A stretch of 64,000 nucleotides of DNA from Basipetospora chlamydospora. Taxonomy: Eukaryota; Ascomycota; Sordariomycetes; Microascales. Below are positions 22,261-33,637 of the stretch, piece after piece. The DNA is taken from NCBI GenBank assembly GCA_001599675.1, contig BCHP01000003.1, forward strand, positions 4,440,618 through 4,504,617, given 5' to 3'. The notes under the pieces are model-generated. The model saw only the letters and a list, made by a program, of their open reading frames with translations, had not been told where the DNA came from and searched no databases. A program made the translations under genes and the position numbers. Each line of letters opens with the position of its first letter. The first letter of the stretch is position 1.

Positions 22261-23962
22261 TGTCGGCTCGGTTGTGTGTCTGGTAGATGGGTGTGCCGTA
22301 CACAATGCAGGTTGGGGGAGCAGCGAGAGGCGGGCATGGCTTGCTAGCTGGGGCGTGGATAGTTATAGTCATAGAGGAACTGCGTCGAGCGCCAAGTGAA
22401 TCTCCACTGGTGTTGGGTTCATTGTTCAGTGGCAATAGCCTATATTACAAGGGATCGGGGGCCCTGTAATTGCAATATCACGTCTCCGTCACTGATATTA
22501 AAGAGTGACTGGATAGAGGTACTCCGTGATGGCTAAATACAACGATGGGAGGAATACACCTAATACGCGTCACGGATCTCTGGGCGCCAAGGAATACAAT
22601 ACCTACGCTTGTTGATATTTCATCAGTCGGAGATGCCCAGGGGCCAATTGAAAGAACCAAGTTAATGCCCTTCATCACGGCAGTTGGACAAGCCCGATTC
22701 CTAAGCTCCGGCCGGCCATGTCAGGGACAGAAAGGGTAGAAGAGTGGCATTTGGCTACGACGCTCTATATAAATGACGCCTGGTTGGTGGACCTCGAGGG
22801 TGGCGGCTTCCATGTACCAAAAATGGCACATATGAGCTTCCAAGTTAAGGCTTCCTAGATAATGCCGGATACAATACGGGGTATAAATTGCATCATGCCA
22901 TATACCATTGCTTCCAGGGGTGGACTGTCCACGTGTCGGGGCTGGCCTCCATCGATGCGGAACCGACTCGATTCGCCCTTTGCGGCGGTGCTACTATAGA
23001 ACTGGAACTGCCAAAACACAGGCCGGCGATTCAGACACCTAATTCAGCCCCTAAATCAAAATTCTTTGACGGTCGTAGAAAATCCGGGCACGAATGACAT
23101 TAGACTCACACACACACACACACATCAGCGGCAGGTAAGAGGCAATAAAAAGCTACCGCCCAGGTGGAAAACCTTAAGGACTTGTTGCAAGTGGCAGTTT
23201 GCTCCTTCCCCGGGTCGCAGATTGATCCGGATATTTGTTGATAGTGCACTATCGACCGACCCTCGGTACCAAAAGCTAACGTGTGTGTCCCGATTGGTGG
23301 AACAGGCCGAAAATCTACATTAACTTTGTGGATTCAGAGGTTATTCGGTGGAGAAGCCTCCGACGGGACCCATCACCATTCCGGCAGGTGCGAACGAGGT
23401 CGAATCAGAGTACCTGACCAGTCAAGCTGGGGCTATGTCTCGTTTAAATCAACTGACAGGTGACTCTAATCTCAGCAGACGATGCCGGATAAACAAGCGA
23501 TCTGCAGCGGAGGGAGCGGGGGCGTCTACGAGTATCAAGGGACCAGGGAAGGTGAGGAAGACACTGACTAACACGGGGCAGCGACTAACTTGGGCGGGCA
23601 AACTGCAGACACTGGTGCGTGTCTGGGAGTTGTCCAATCTATATATTAACACATGTCGAAGAACACCAAGTCCGCGGCGATGAGAGGAAGTGAACAGCCC
23701 AGGTGGCTAGTGTAGTGTACAGTGCACCAGCTCGGTCGATCAAATCCCCGTCACTCCTAGCCACTTTGATAATTATTTTCCACGTCCCCGAATACCACCA
23801 CTCTTGTCCTCAGATCCGGGGGCCGGCAGGCAAAGGCCCGTGTTCGAAAGATGCGGTCGCTGTCAAAGGTCCAACCTAGTTAGTTAAAATGCGTCCCCAG
23901 CGGTTGACTCGCGGGGTGGTTTCTACCGTACCTAGAGGAAAGCTTGACCGGGACGACGGCAC
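22261..23962. other. intergenic with CA microsatellite
   Basis: About 1.7 kb. It holds the promoter of the PQQ enzyme and the 3' region of the defensin-like gene. A short (CA)n run lies at about 23106-23124. Several frames of 60-110 codons show no motif and are probably chance. Confidence 0.4.
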
Positions 23963-24205
23963 TTAGGACTTGTTGCAGCAGCACCTCTTGCGCAGCCACC
24001 CGCAGCCCTGCATGTGCGAGAAGCCGCCGTTGCGGTTGCAGTGCCACTCGCACTGGCCGGACTCGCCCCAGCTGCAGACGCCCGCGTACTTGCACGTGCC
24101 GCGGGCCTCGAGGGTGCTGGATTCGAGCCCCAGCTCGGCCGGGGTCGGGTTGGCCATGGCGGAGGCCAGAAGGCTGGCGACGACGACAAAGATGGAGGTC
24201 TTCAT
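23963..24205 (-). CDS. small secreted eight-cysteine defensin-like peptide
   Basis: Single exon, 80 residues. Residues 1-18 (MKTSIFVVVASLLASAMA) form a signal peptide. Residues 19-35 look like an acidic pro-segment ending LEAR, and the mature part of about 45 residues starts GTCKYAG. The mature cysteines are spaced C-x5-C-x7-C-x3-C-x11-C-x6-C-C-C. The core C-x3-C with a final C-x-C is the pattern of the cysteine-stabilised alpha-beta fold of fungal and invertebrate defensins; the extra pair would allow four disulfides. The mature part is basic after Cys33 (RKR). An antimicrobial, signalling or effector role is inference. No intron is needed, and a TATAAAG lies about 195 bp upstream. Confidence 0.75.
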   Translation of the reverse strand: MKTSIFVVVASLLASAMANPTPAELGLESSTLEARGTCKYAGVCSWGESGQCEWHCNRNGGFSHMQGCGWLRKRCCCNKS

Positions 24206-25925
24206 TTTCGAACGGGGGTTCTGTGTTTGGATGGTGAGGTCGGGCGTTGGTGAGGAATCGGGAGGGAAATGTGTGCTGGTGAAGGAGTGTAAAAAAAGTT
24301 GGCTGGAAAAAAAGAAGGATCAGAAAACGAGTGGCTGACTGAGCGTGGACTGAAAGCTTGAGGAAAGAATATCCTTCTCGGGGGAGGGAAAGACAATCTT
24401 TATACTTTCGTCACGCTCATCTGTTGGGGCTCTCAGGATCAGTCCTCGGCCGAGACGTTGAACTCTGTGGGCGCCCTCGCTTCTCGCATTGCATGCCGGT
24501 TACGCATAACCATAACGCATCTCCATTGCTACAACACGATTCCCGAGTGGATTCCATGACCACAGGGATGAGGGAAAACATCCCCTGTGCTTATGGGCAG
24601 GCACCTCCTGCAGAGTTCCAAGCTGTGGTACAAGGGTCAGGGGTCCCTCATTCTATCCCGGGTCTGGAAAGAAGCAAGCAAGCGATTCGCCCAAGCGGTT
24701 GGTAGGCGGCCCTCCTAACTATACCTAGGATGGACTGGCGGCCTGCCTTAGGAAGATCTGGTTTCTATAAATAAACAACGAGATTGAGTCTTTTCAGTCC
24801 TAGTAATCAAAGCCCAGTCATCTAACCTGAGGGGACAAGGCAGGGCCGTGTTGAACTGCCCCTTCAACTAACAATTTGCGAAGCGCATGTCCTAGTTCTT
24901 CATCTGATCACCTGGTTACTCTCGTCATAATCAGATACGTCTATCGAACGCGTTGCTGCGTAGCCTTCCATGTCGATCTACTTTCAACAAAAGCCCTGCC
25001 TGCATCATCCCGGCGGCCATCATCCGGCTAAGCCCGGGGAACCTCTCAGCAGACAAGATATCCCCTGGCTAGCACATTTCAGCCAAAGACCGGCGTTTTC
25101 TAATCCGCCGTTAGGCCCTCCAGGGATGCATCTATGGTAAGCTTCAAGAGGCTGGCCGACGTGTTTTTTCTCCGTCTTACGCCGGCACGGCCCGTAATTA
25201 GGGAACGCACGGCGATCGCAGGCGCGGCTAAGCAGGGGTAGGGCCCACATAGTCGGCCGATCCAAGCCCTGTCGGGCTTCCACTGCGAAGTGCCAGCCAA
25301 GCCGGGGAGATGATCTTGGCGCTCCGGGCGGGGACCCGGAGGCGAGAACAGAAGGGGGGATCTTGAATCGGGCCAGCATTTAGGCCGATTTCCAAGCGGG
25401 CACATCTCTTCTCTTCTTGTATGAGAGCAGATGGTTGTAAGTTGTCCGGCCTACTCCGATCCCCCTGGTCACGATGTGCGCTTCGGAGCACTAGATGCTG
25501 GTACCTACCCGTATCCATCCTCGCCAATGCAAGACGCCCACCGCGACTCGTGACGGACGTGAGGCCAAGATCAGCGCCGCTCGTTTCCTCTGAAAACCCG
25601 TTCCCTGTCTGGTCTCGATCATGTTTGTCGCTTTGGGGCAATGAAACTCGGTAATTTCAACCAGGCAAACTCCTGCCGATGAAGGCCTTCGCTCGGGTCA
25701 TAGCTCACATTGATTCTCGGGCGAACTGCACCAGCTTATTTTATTTTACCTTCTCGCTCTCCGAGAGCCCATCCTCCGACCGAGACAACCTCGACGCTTT
25801 CTGAACCTTTAACCTTCCGCCTCACGGCCAAAGCCTTGACCGGGCAACCACCGATTCCCCATGAGCAGCCACCAGTCCCTTATGATCAAGGTAAGCCCTA
25901 GGGTCCCTAAGAAAGAACCACAGAA
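24206..25925. other. intergenic, no gene seen
   Basis: About 1.7 kb between the defensin-like gene and the tRNA-like gene. The first 200 bp are the peptide gene's leader and promoter. Frames of 77-137 codons near 25,000-25,650 overlap each other on both strands and carry no motif. Confidence 0.4.
24398..24404 (-). promoter_or_regulatory. TATA box of the defensin-like gene
   Basis: TATAAAG on the minus strand about 193 bp before the start codon, followed by a pyrimidine-rich leader. Position and sequence fit a strong, inducible fungal promoter. Confidence 0.45.
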
Positions 25926-26017
25926 GCCCGGGTAGCTCAGTGGTAGAGCGCAGCGTTTGATTTACCCTAAGTCGTTTTCTCATTAGCGGGACGTAGGTTC
26001 GATTCCTACCCCGGGCA
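25926..26017 (+). tRNA. tRNA-like gene, anticodon unresolved
   Basis: The acceptor arms GCCCGGG and CCCGGGC pair perfectly and leave a discriminator A. The D arm (TAGCTCAGTGGTAGAGC) and T arm (GTAGG-TTCGATT-CCTAC) are perfect, which also gives intact A and B boxes for Pol III. A T-rich run ends soon after (about 26,048), suitable for termination. The 92-nt length implies a short intron in the anticodon arm. However, CAGCG at positions 27-31 has no matching partner after any simple intron removal, so I cannot name the amino acid. It may have an unusual intron or be a recent pseudogene. Confidence 0.6.
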
Positions 26018-26240
26018 CTGGTTTCTTTTTCCTCTTCACTTTTCCATTCTTATTTTTTTTTGTATGGTTCTTTTGTCCTTATTGAGGGGCCCCCGGATAT
26101 GACGAAAGAGCATCTGCACCATCTCTCGGCTCTTCCCCCAAACTGAAACAAAAAGGCAGTCGAGCCACTGCGAAGGCAAGATGTTTCCCAAACCGCCAGA
26201 GGATGGATGAAACTGGAACCGTGGGTTCGATGGGGCCACC

Positions 26241-28275
26241 TCACTCTGGCTTCTTAGCATAGACCGCGCGACTACGAAACTGGTTAGCATCCATCCCTTC
26301 TCCCTTTCTTCCCTCTGGTGGTAAAGTCCAACTGCGAGTTGACCGGCATTCACTCACATGGGCCAATAGGCATGGATGTCAGTGTTCTTTAGGTCCTTCC
26401 TCGCGCCGGCGAGCAGGACCTCCAACTCCTCCCGCGACCAGCCGTGCCCGCCCTGCTCCTTGGGCCGAGTAAACACGGCGAGACTCAGCCCGGGGAGTCC
26501 CTGAACGAGGTTCTCGTAGGCCCAGATACCTGTTGTTCCCGATTAGAAACAAAGCGTCCGGGGAGTTGGGGACGGAAAAGGACAGGCGGATTTGCTCGTC
26601 CTTACCAATCTGCTTGTACTTCGGATCCTTGGGCCATGCGTTCGACGGCCACCGCTCCCACGCCTCGACCACGTCGACGAAGCCTGCCTCCCTCAACTGC
26701 TCGGGATACTTGAGCGCCGTATCGACGGGCGCGCCCATCTTCGCGAACCCCTCGTGCAACATCTCGAAACACACCTTCAGCGGGGAGTCTTCAGGGAGGG
26801 TTCCGTCGTCGCAGGATATGGGGTAGACGATGTCCTGGACCTCGATCACGCCGCCGGGGTTGAGATTGCTTTCCACCACCGAGTTTTGTCAGCCTGGAGC
26901 CTTCTCTCTTGAAGCGACGAAGAGGTGGGATTGAGGCGGGCGGGGACGGGAGGAATGGTGTCGGTCGATACTTGTAGGCCTGCTTGAAGAACTTGGGCCA
27001 GTCTCTGACGGAGCCAGTGAGCATTCGCGAGAAGATGAAGTCGAATTTATGGGAATAGGTCCATTCGTCTTCCACATCGTCGACGTAGAATGTGACATTG
27101 GGAGGAACGCTGTGACAATGTCCGTTAACCATGGGCTCCTCTATACCCCTGAATTCAGTACCTACAAGCTGGGCTGCGAAGGACTCAAATCAATTCCCGT
27201 GACCTGGTTGAGCGTGTAGTTAGATCACTGTTTGAGGGCGATGGGTCGGAGACGGTGGTCCATGGCTTGTTCGTTAACTCGGTCCTGTTACTCACATGGG
27301 ATCCCGGGTGTTCGTCGGCTGGATCATTGTCAGTATCTGAATCTTGCGGGAACTTCTGTTTGACATCTCCGAGCCCTTGCCGACAAAGGAGATGCATCAC
27401 AGATGGGACCCTTGATGGAGCCTTACCGAAGTCCATAGCCCAACTGCCGGTACCAGTGCCGGCATCCAGGACGCGGCTCGGGTCCGTGTCCAGAGGAGCA
27501 GTGTGCAGTTTTCCGTCAAATGCAAGGAGGAACATGTGATGCTGGTGATCTAGCGAGCGACCGAGGTCAGACATCAGTACTCCAGGGAATAGGGATATCT
27601 TGTACTTCGAGGAAATAACTCACCAAGGCGCTCATTCTCAATCTAGATCAAAATATAGGATGCACCTGGTATTAGGAGACAGCACGAAAGAAGAAATAAG
27701 ACAGTGAAACGGGGGGCCATACGTCGTCGTTGGGGAGGGCGTAGCCTAAAGCAGTGGTCAGTCGGCAGTCCATTCAGAGGTTGGTGGTTGCGCATCTATC
27801 GCGGTTGACGGATCGCGATCGCTCTCCGGACGGGTGATATCTCTTACTGCCGTCCTTGTACGAATGGTAAGTCCGTCCATTCTCCTGGCGATATTTCAAG
27901 ATGCTCGACCGCAGAGATGTTGTATCGCTTTCTGCCCCCTGTCCGCCATCCCATTCTCGGATTAGCGCCCCGGCACTTGGAGACAAGCATTGGCCAAGAC
28001 AACCTACCCGCGAAATGGCCGAATCGGCATCGTCGAAAACGTCCGGGTTCTATACCAGGAAGGGGTTAGCTTGTGCCCGTCAGCCCTTTGATCGCCTTTG
28101 CGTTCTAAGCGAAGCACATCTCCATTCCCGCGATATCCAAGGGGAGGGTTTGCTGTCCTCAGGGAGGAGTAGTATGTACCTCATCAGCGACGAGCGGGGA
28201 AGGATCAGCGGTGGCTCCGGAGGGGCTGGCCGGACTCTTTTGGGGGGACGAGGGGCTCATTGCAGATGGTGACAT
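26241..28275 (-). CDS. LaeA-like SAM-dependent methyltransferase
   Basis: Twelve exons on the minus strand: 28275-28180, 28049-28008, 27938-27848, 27745-27723, 27642-27624, 27549-27427, 27318-27296, 27203-27166, 27109-26972, 26868-26606, 26529-26358, 26271-26241; 352 residues, in frame throughout. Three exons are only 19-23 bp. The N-terminus is Ser/Pro-rich and then has DDADSAIS, TTSLRSSILKYRQENGRTYH and ENERLDHQHHMF, the usual lead-in of LaeA/TAM-type fungal methyltransferases. Motif I is VLDAGTGTGSWAMDF (117-131), followed by VTGIDLSPSQPSFVPPNV, DDVEDEWTY, NPGGVIEVQD and, at the end, HAYWPIRAVYAKKPE. LaeA itself is a nuclear regulator of secondary metabolism; most paralogues, probably including this one, are untested. 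The last exon is found only if the GTGAGT at 26357 is spliced. Confidence 0.88.
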
Positions 28276-29229
28276 TCCAGCTACCGGGGCGGATTCCAAA
28301 AGAAAATACTAGACTAGAAGCAGGTAAATACAGTAGTTGTGGACGTTCAATGACCAAATGATGAGGGAAGACGAGGTGACGAGAGGGGTGAAACGGGAAA
28401 GTGGGTGAGTTACTATCGGAGCGAGAGATTCAAGTTATGAGCGCTCTGCTGCGTGGGGTCCCGGGGGCGGCAGAAGCCACCTCGTTCCTGCACGAAAATG
28501 GGAAACTTGACAGGCACCGCAGGAAGCCTGAGCCACGAGTCGCACCCGGAACAGAGACCTTACTTCCCCGGCCAGTCGATACATGTAGGTACGAACGACT
28601 ATCGTATGCACGCCCGTTTTACCGCTCATCTCTTATTCGTCGTGGTACGAGACGCATCAATTTGATGCAACGGTTCAACAGGCACTGTTTTCCAACCGGT
28701 GGACCACAAGGGCCAAGAGTATGTGGCGTGATGCGAGCCGAGCCGCCCGGAAGAGGAACGTCCGACACCTCCACCACGTCTTCTGCGCATTCTGGGTACC
28801 TAGGTAGGTTGGCCGTCAACGGTACATCAATGAAACTGTAAGGAGGAGGAATCAGGTGGGCGCACGGCACTAGAAGTGGAATCTCGACGAAGCACCAGCC
28901 CTGGGAGCCGGTGACTTGAGGAGTACGAAAAAGACCGCATGTCAACCATCCGGCTTGTACATTGGGCGAGCATTGCCGCTCACAGCAACTGTTCTCCATG
29001 CGAAAGCCCCGCATCGGCTGCCAGCATCAAAGTTGGCTTCTGTTTATATATCACTTATTACGCGGCCTTAAAAATGTTAATGTTGCGTACAAGGGCCCAA
29101 GTTGCCATGAGCTTTGGGAGGATACACCAACGTATCAATGTTTTGCTGGAAGTCTGCAACGCCTAGCTTGTGAACCGATGGCTAGTCCTCTCCTAGACAG
29201 GCACATACCAACAAGCAGGGCACCCTTAC
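28276..29229. other. intergenic, no gene seen
   Basis: About 950 bp upstream of the methyltransferase. A 131-codon minus-strand frame (29014-28619) has no recognisable features. Confidence 0.4.
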
Positions 29230-29830
29230 ACCGTCGCCCAGTCGAGTATGTTAATGAACTCCCACATCACCAGCTCAAGCATATCACCGAGAGGCAGCGG
29301 TGAATGGAGGCTGTGTATAGGCAAGACGGCCCTCAGCCAAAATGTGCACCTTGGCGTGGTCGAGTAGGACCGCTCCGTTACACCATGTCGCGCTGGATCA
29401 ACGCGGGATAGGCCCGCGGGGAGTTCGGCCTCGTCGATGAAGATGGACTCCACAAAGCCCTTCCATGTGGTCTTCCGCATTAAGCGCCCTAAATTCACTA
29501 ACAGATCGTGATGGTAGTCGTGCCCTTGGATGTGCTTCGCCGCGACGGGCTTGATCTTCTCGCCGCGCTGCTGCTGCGTGTCCTGATGCGACTCCTGGAA
29601 CGTGTGGTTCGCCGGCTTACAAGTACTCGCAGAACCACATAAAGGTCTCCTCGACTTCCTCCAGTATGAAGTAGTTACCATTAGTCGTCATATCGCCGTC
29701 GCAGAACAGCATGAGGTGTATCACGGACTGACTGGCCAAGTCGGCGCTGTGGATGGTGAAGTGGCGCTTGTATGGGCCAATGGTGAAATAGAGAATCGGG
29801 GAGGAGACTATACTAGAATCGGGCCGTCGG
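29230..29830 (-). pseudogene. decayed BTB/POZ-domain gene
   Basis: On the minus strand the segment from about 29,790 reads FTIGPYKRHFTIHSADLA, SQSVIHLMLFCDGDMTT and ILEEVEETFMWFCEYL, matching the first half of a fungal BTB domain (the last phrase aligns with the EETF..FCEYxYTG strand). It is then stopped by TAA where a Tyr codon is expected. Downstream, BTB-like tail pieces appear in shifted frames: AVLLDHAKVHILAE in one frame and SLHSPLPLGDMLELVMWEF in another. One stop and at least two frame changes, with no fitting introns, indicate a dead gene. No start codon region can be fixed. Confidence 0.55.
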
Positions 29831-30487
29831 CGCGATAGGATCTTTAAGCTAGAAACTTGTCAGTTTTCCTCTACCTATAGAAAGATAACTTCCCGTCGCT
29901 GGCTTTACTTCGCTCCGCCGTGTTGTCGGACGTCCTTACGGTTGACTGTTTCTGGCCTAGGTGGAGGTATCGGTGTGGTTCGTGAAGAACGAAAAGAAGG
30001 GAATCTCTTGCCGTGGGAGGATGGTGAACCACGCAGGACTGGGTACAATGTCTGCAAAGGGACTCGGGTGTTCACTCCTTTGAACAGAAGCTCTTGCTCT
30101 TAGTTCCTCAAGTATTAAATATTTCTTCGGATTTAGACTCAAAAAGCGTCTCGTTTTCATATACGGCGAGGGTCATACTATGACTTATGGTTGCGGCCGT
30201 TGGCCGTGCCTCAAGGATAAGTCAATATGCTACAGTCGCTATACTAGATGTAAGTCGATTGCCAAGCTCAGGCGGGCATTAGAAATAGATTTAAGCTAAT
30301 AAACGAAAGTCAACCCACCTTTTCGACTGTTTTTAAACTATTTTTGTATGCTCAGAGATATCGCAAATTCACAACCAAGGTGGTGGTACAGTACCTATTG
30401 GACCAGACAATCATCTCATTTTGCAACAACTAACACTACCATAGTTAGGTAAAGGACTCCACAACACTATAAGCCTGTATGTCACTT
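29831..30487. other. intergenic, no gene seen
   Basis: About 650 bp, AT-richer than its surroundings, between the BTB remnant and the catalase stop. Nothing recognised. Confidence 0.4.
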
Positions 30488-32700
30488 TCAAATATTGTAC
30501 GCCTGCATCGCGGGAACCTGTCCCATCAGCCTGGCTCCGCTGCTCGGGCGGAACCTCTTCTCCTTGTTCCACAGCTCCGCGTCCTTGGCCTTCTCCTCAA
30601 CCACGGAGAACTTGAACTTGGGGTCTAGCAACAAGTCGTAGATACCCTGCGCATAGTCGGGCGAGATGTTGTACACTTGAGCAAGGTAGTTTTCCTGTTT
30701 CAACAAAATGCGTGGGAAAATCAGCTGTCAGTTCATCCAGTCCCCTGTGGTTCAGAGTATAGGGAGGAGAGAAACGGAAGGAATGGAAGGACGAGGCTCG
30801 TAACGCACCTGAATCTCGCTGTACTTGACCCGGCCCAGCAGCTTCGCCGTGTTCTTACACGTATTATCCCTCTGCCTCTGCGTCATCACCCTCGACCAGA
30901 GCTCCCTCGCCTGGTCATACTCGCTCTTCTTCCCCTCGTGCCAATAGTGGCTCTTCCTGCTCACCATACTATCCCCGACCGCATACGGCGTCTCAGCCGC
31001 GTCCGGGCGGAATTTGTTGGTGAAGCTGTTGGGCGTGTAGTCCCTGTTCCCGGCGTGGTTCGCGTCGGTGCGCATCGGCCCGTCAAAGTTGAGCGACGAG
31101 TACGACCGCGCCATGAAGGGGCAGTTGACGGGGATCTGGTGCAGGTTCGCGCCGATGCGGTGGTACTGCGCGTCGCGGTAGAAGAACATGCGGAACTGGA
31201 GCAGCGCGTCCGGGCTGTCCTCTATCCCCGGGACCATGCTTCCCGGGGAGAAGGCCGCCTGCTCCACGTCCCGGTGGTAGTCCTCGGGGTTCTTGTTCAG
31301 CACGAGCCTGCCGAACTCGTGCATGGGGAACAGCGCCCTCGGCCACACCTTTGTCACGTCGAAGGGGTCGAACCCGAGCACCTCCGGGTCCACCTTCCCC
31401 GGCTCCATGACCTGCACGTGCGCCGTCCACTCAATCTCCTCGCCCTTCTCGATGGCGTCCCACAGGTCGCGCTTGGAGTAGTCCGGGTCCTGGCCGCACA
31501 TGGCTACGGCCTCCTCGTCAGTGAACTGCTTCTGGCCGTGTCGCGCGAGGAAGTGGTACTTGACGTAGACGAAGGAGCCCGACGAGTTGACCCACTTGAA
31601 GGTGTGGCAGCCGTAGCCGTGGTTGAAGCGCCAGCCCACGGGCGTGCCGTGGTCGCTGAAGAACATGAGGCCCGCGTGGTTGGCCTCGGGGGTGTTGCCC
31701 AGGAGATCAAAGGTGGCGTCGTAGTCGAGGAGGAAGTTGCTGGGGTCGCGGTACTGGGAGCGGATCACGTCTGGGCCCTGGATGGGGTCGCGGCAGAAGA
31801 ATATGGGCTAAGAGATCCGTGGGTGTCAGTTATTGCGGCTAGAGGAACGACAACTAGAGACGACTCACGAAGTTCAAGCCCACGAGGTCGTAGTTGCCTT
31901 CCATGGTGTAGAACTTGATGGCGAAGCCTCGAGGGTTGCGGGCCTCGTCCGGATACTCTCTCCCGAGAGTGACGGTCGAGAAGCGGACAAACACGGGCGT
32001 TTTCTCGCCCACAGAGGACAAGAAATTGGCTTTCTATCAGGTTCGATGCAGATCAGTTGGCCGCCTCTCAAGATTGGAGCGAGACTGTGCGTATGGACTT
32101 ACAGTGAGGTCAGTGACATCCTTGGTGCACTCGAAGTAGCCAAAGGCCCCGGAGCCGCAGGGGTGAACTCGTCCTGGAGATATTATCAGCTTCCATACGC
32201 GGACGACCAGAGCGGAGGACTGTGCAAGACTTACGCTCCTGGGGCTTGGACCGATTGAAGTGCTGTTGTTTCCTATCAAGATGTAAGCCTTCAATTCCTT
32301 TTTTTTCTTTTCTTTTCTTTTCTTTTTCTTTTTTAGCACCTAAGCCTCTCACTTACTGGAAGAGGAACGTATCGCTCGCAACCGGGATCCCGCCGACAGT
32401 CTTACTATGCGCCCTGCAGAGACGGTCAGCTCCAATCTCAGCCCGGCAATGTCACTATCCCACGTACGGATCCGGGAAGGGATGGCCCTCGTTGTTCGTA
32501 AAGTACGGCGCATCATCCTCCCTCTTTCCGCCCTGCACCGCACCAGAGACCTTGGCGATGATGTCGGCGGGCCCCTCGTTGGCGCTCATCATGTGCGTCA
32601 TACGGGTGCCCCGTCCCTCGCCCATGGCCGTCTTGCCGATGGCGGCGGCGGTGGCGCGCAGCGGGTGCTGGCGGGGGTCCATCTGGTTGGAGTTGCTCAT
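30488..32700 (-). CDS. haem catalase, clade 3-like
   Basis: Seven exons: 32700-32468, 32413-32357, 32272-32235, 32173-32103, 32033-31869, 31807-30809, 30694-30488; 589 residues, all junctions in frame. The core contains ERRVHPCGSGAFGYFECTKD with the distal catalytic His113, FVRFSTVTLGREYPDEARNPRGFAIKFYT, DLVGLNFPIFFCRDP with the distal Asn, and RMFFYRDAQYHR with the proximal haem ligand Tyr398 and Arg394. It decomposes hydrogen peroxide. Size and sequence fit the small-subunit catalases, but a Met-rich N-terminal extension of about 75 residues precedes the core. There is no secretion signal and no SKL-type end (it ends AYNI), so it is probably cytosolic. Intron 2 holds a long A/G-rich run on the sense strand (32298-32335). 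Confidence 0.93.
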
Positions 32701-33637
32701 GGTATGTGTGTCTTGACAATGTCGCCGGCCGAGCTTCAAGCTGGGTTTCTCTTTGTTCAAGGGAAGAAGGGATTTGTGAGTTCCTCGAAGCAATTTCGGT
32801 TGTAATCTGATCCTTGACGCACACGGGAGCGGAGGTCTGGGAGTGCCCAACTTATACGACTATATACGCCATGGGCGCATTCGCCGGTCAGCCCACATAT
32901 AACAGGCCATTCCTGACAAAATCATGACAGCGCCCAAACATAGGCTTATGTGTAATGGCATCATTGGTTACACGATGAACCTGGATGAACCTCGATGACC
33001 GGAGCTTCGAAGCCTGTTCCGGGGGGGGAGCTCCTTGGTGTGCTGATTGGGATGATGTCATGATCCTGGAAGTGATGTGGCCAAGCGGTAATGGGGGATT
33101 ATCCCTGGTTTGGGAAGCAAAGCATTCCCCTGACCTTCAATAACAGGGCCTCTATGCTTTCCTCGGGTCTGTGTTTTTTATGTACAAGGGTCAGGATATG
33201 TGTCTATATCTCAAGGGAGGATTTGATCCGGTAGAGTGCGGGGGGGTTAGTTAGGTCCCGGAAACTGTGCGTCGTCAACACCACCACTACTCCCGCTCCT
33301 TACTCCACAGCAGTCCTGTGTTCCGCTTATGGGTAAGGTATTGTCTAAGAGCGATTGAGTGAGTCTTGGTCTTTCTACATCTTGCGGTTGTAATTGGAAG
33401 CTCGTAACTGGCGGACCGGTCTAGGCGGTCGCCCCGCCGGGGCTGATTGTCCTGATTGATATCTTGCTAGCCCTGCTGGTCTGCCGCTTACAGCCAGCGG
33501 TACGTGTCCGCGACGAGAACTTCCATTGCTACGGAGACATGCAATTATCATTTGGGTTAGATGTATTTTATGATACACACACGTATTGAGCAGGCTAGAA
33601 GAGCATTCCAGCGCTTCGACGCGTCGCACATCACAAA
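32701..33637. other. catalase promoter and spacer
   Basis: About 940 bp. The half next to the catalase start should be its promoter. No coding sequence is seen; a minus-strand frame at 33641-33375 overlaps the 3' end of the next gene and has no motif. Confidence 0.4.

Noticed and set aside
9822..28275. A secondary-metabolite gene cluster
   Set aside because: P450, hydrolase and LaeA-like methyltransferase are present, but there is no synthase, transporter or cluster regulator, and long spacers separate them.
30677..31918. 413-codon plus-strand frame
   Set aside because: Antisense to the catalase coding exon; Val/Arg-rich shadow composition.
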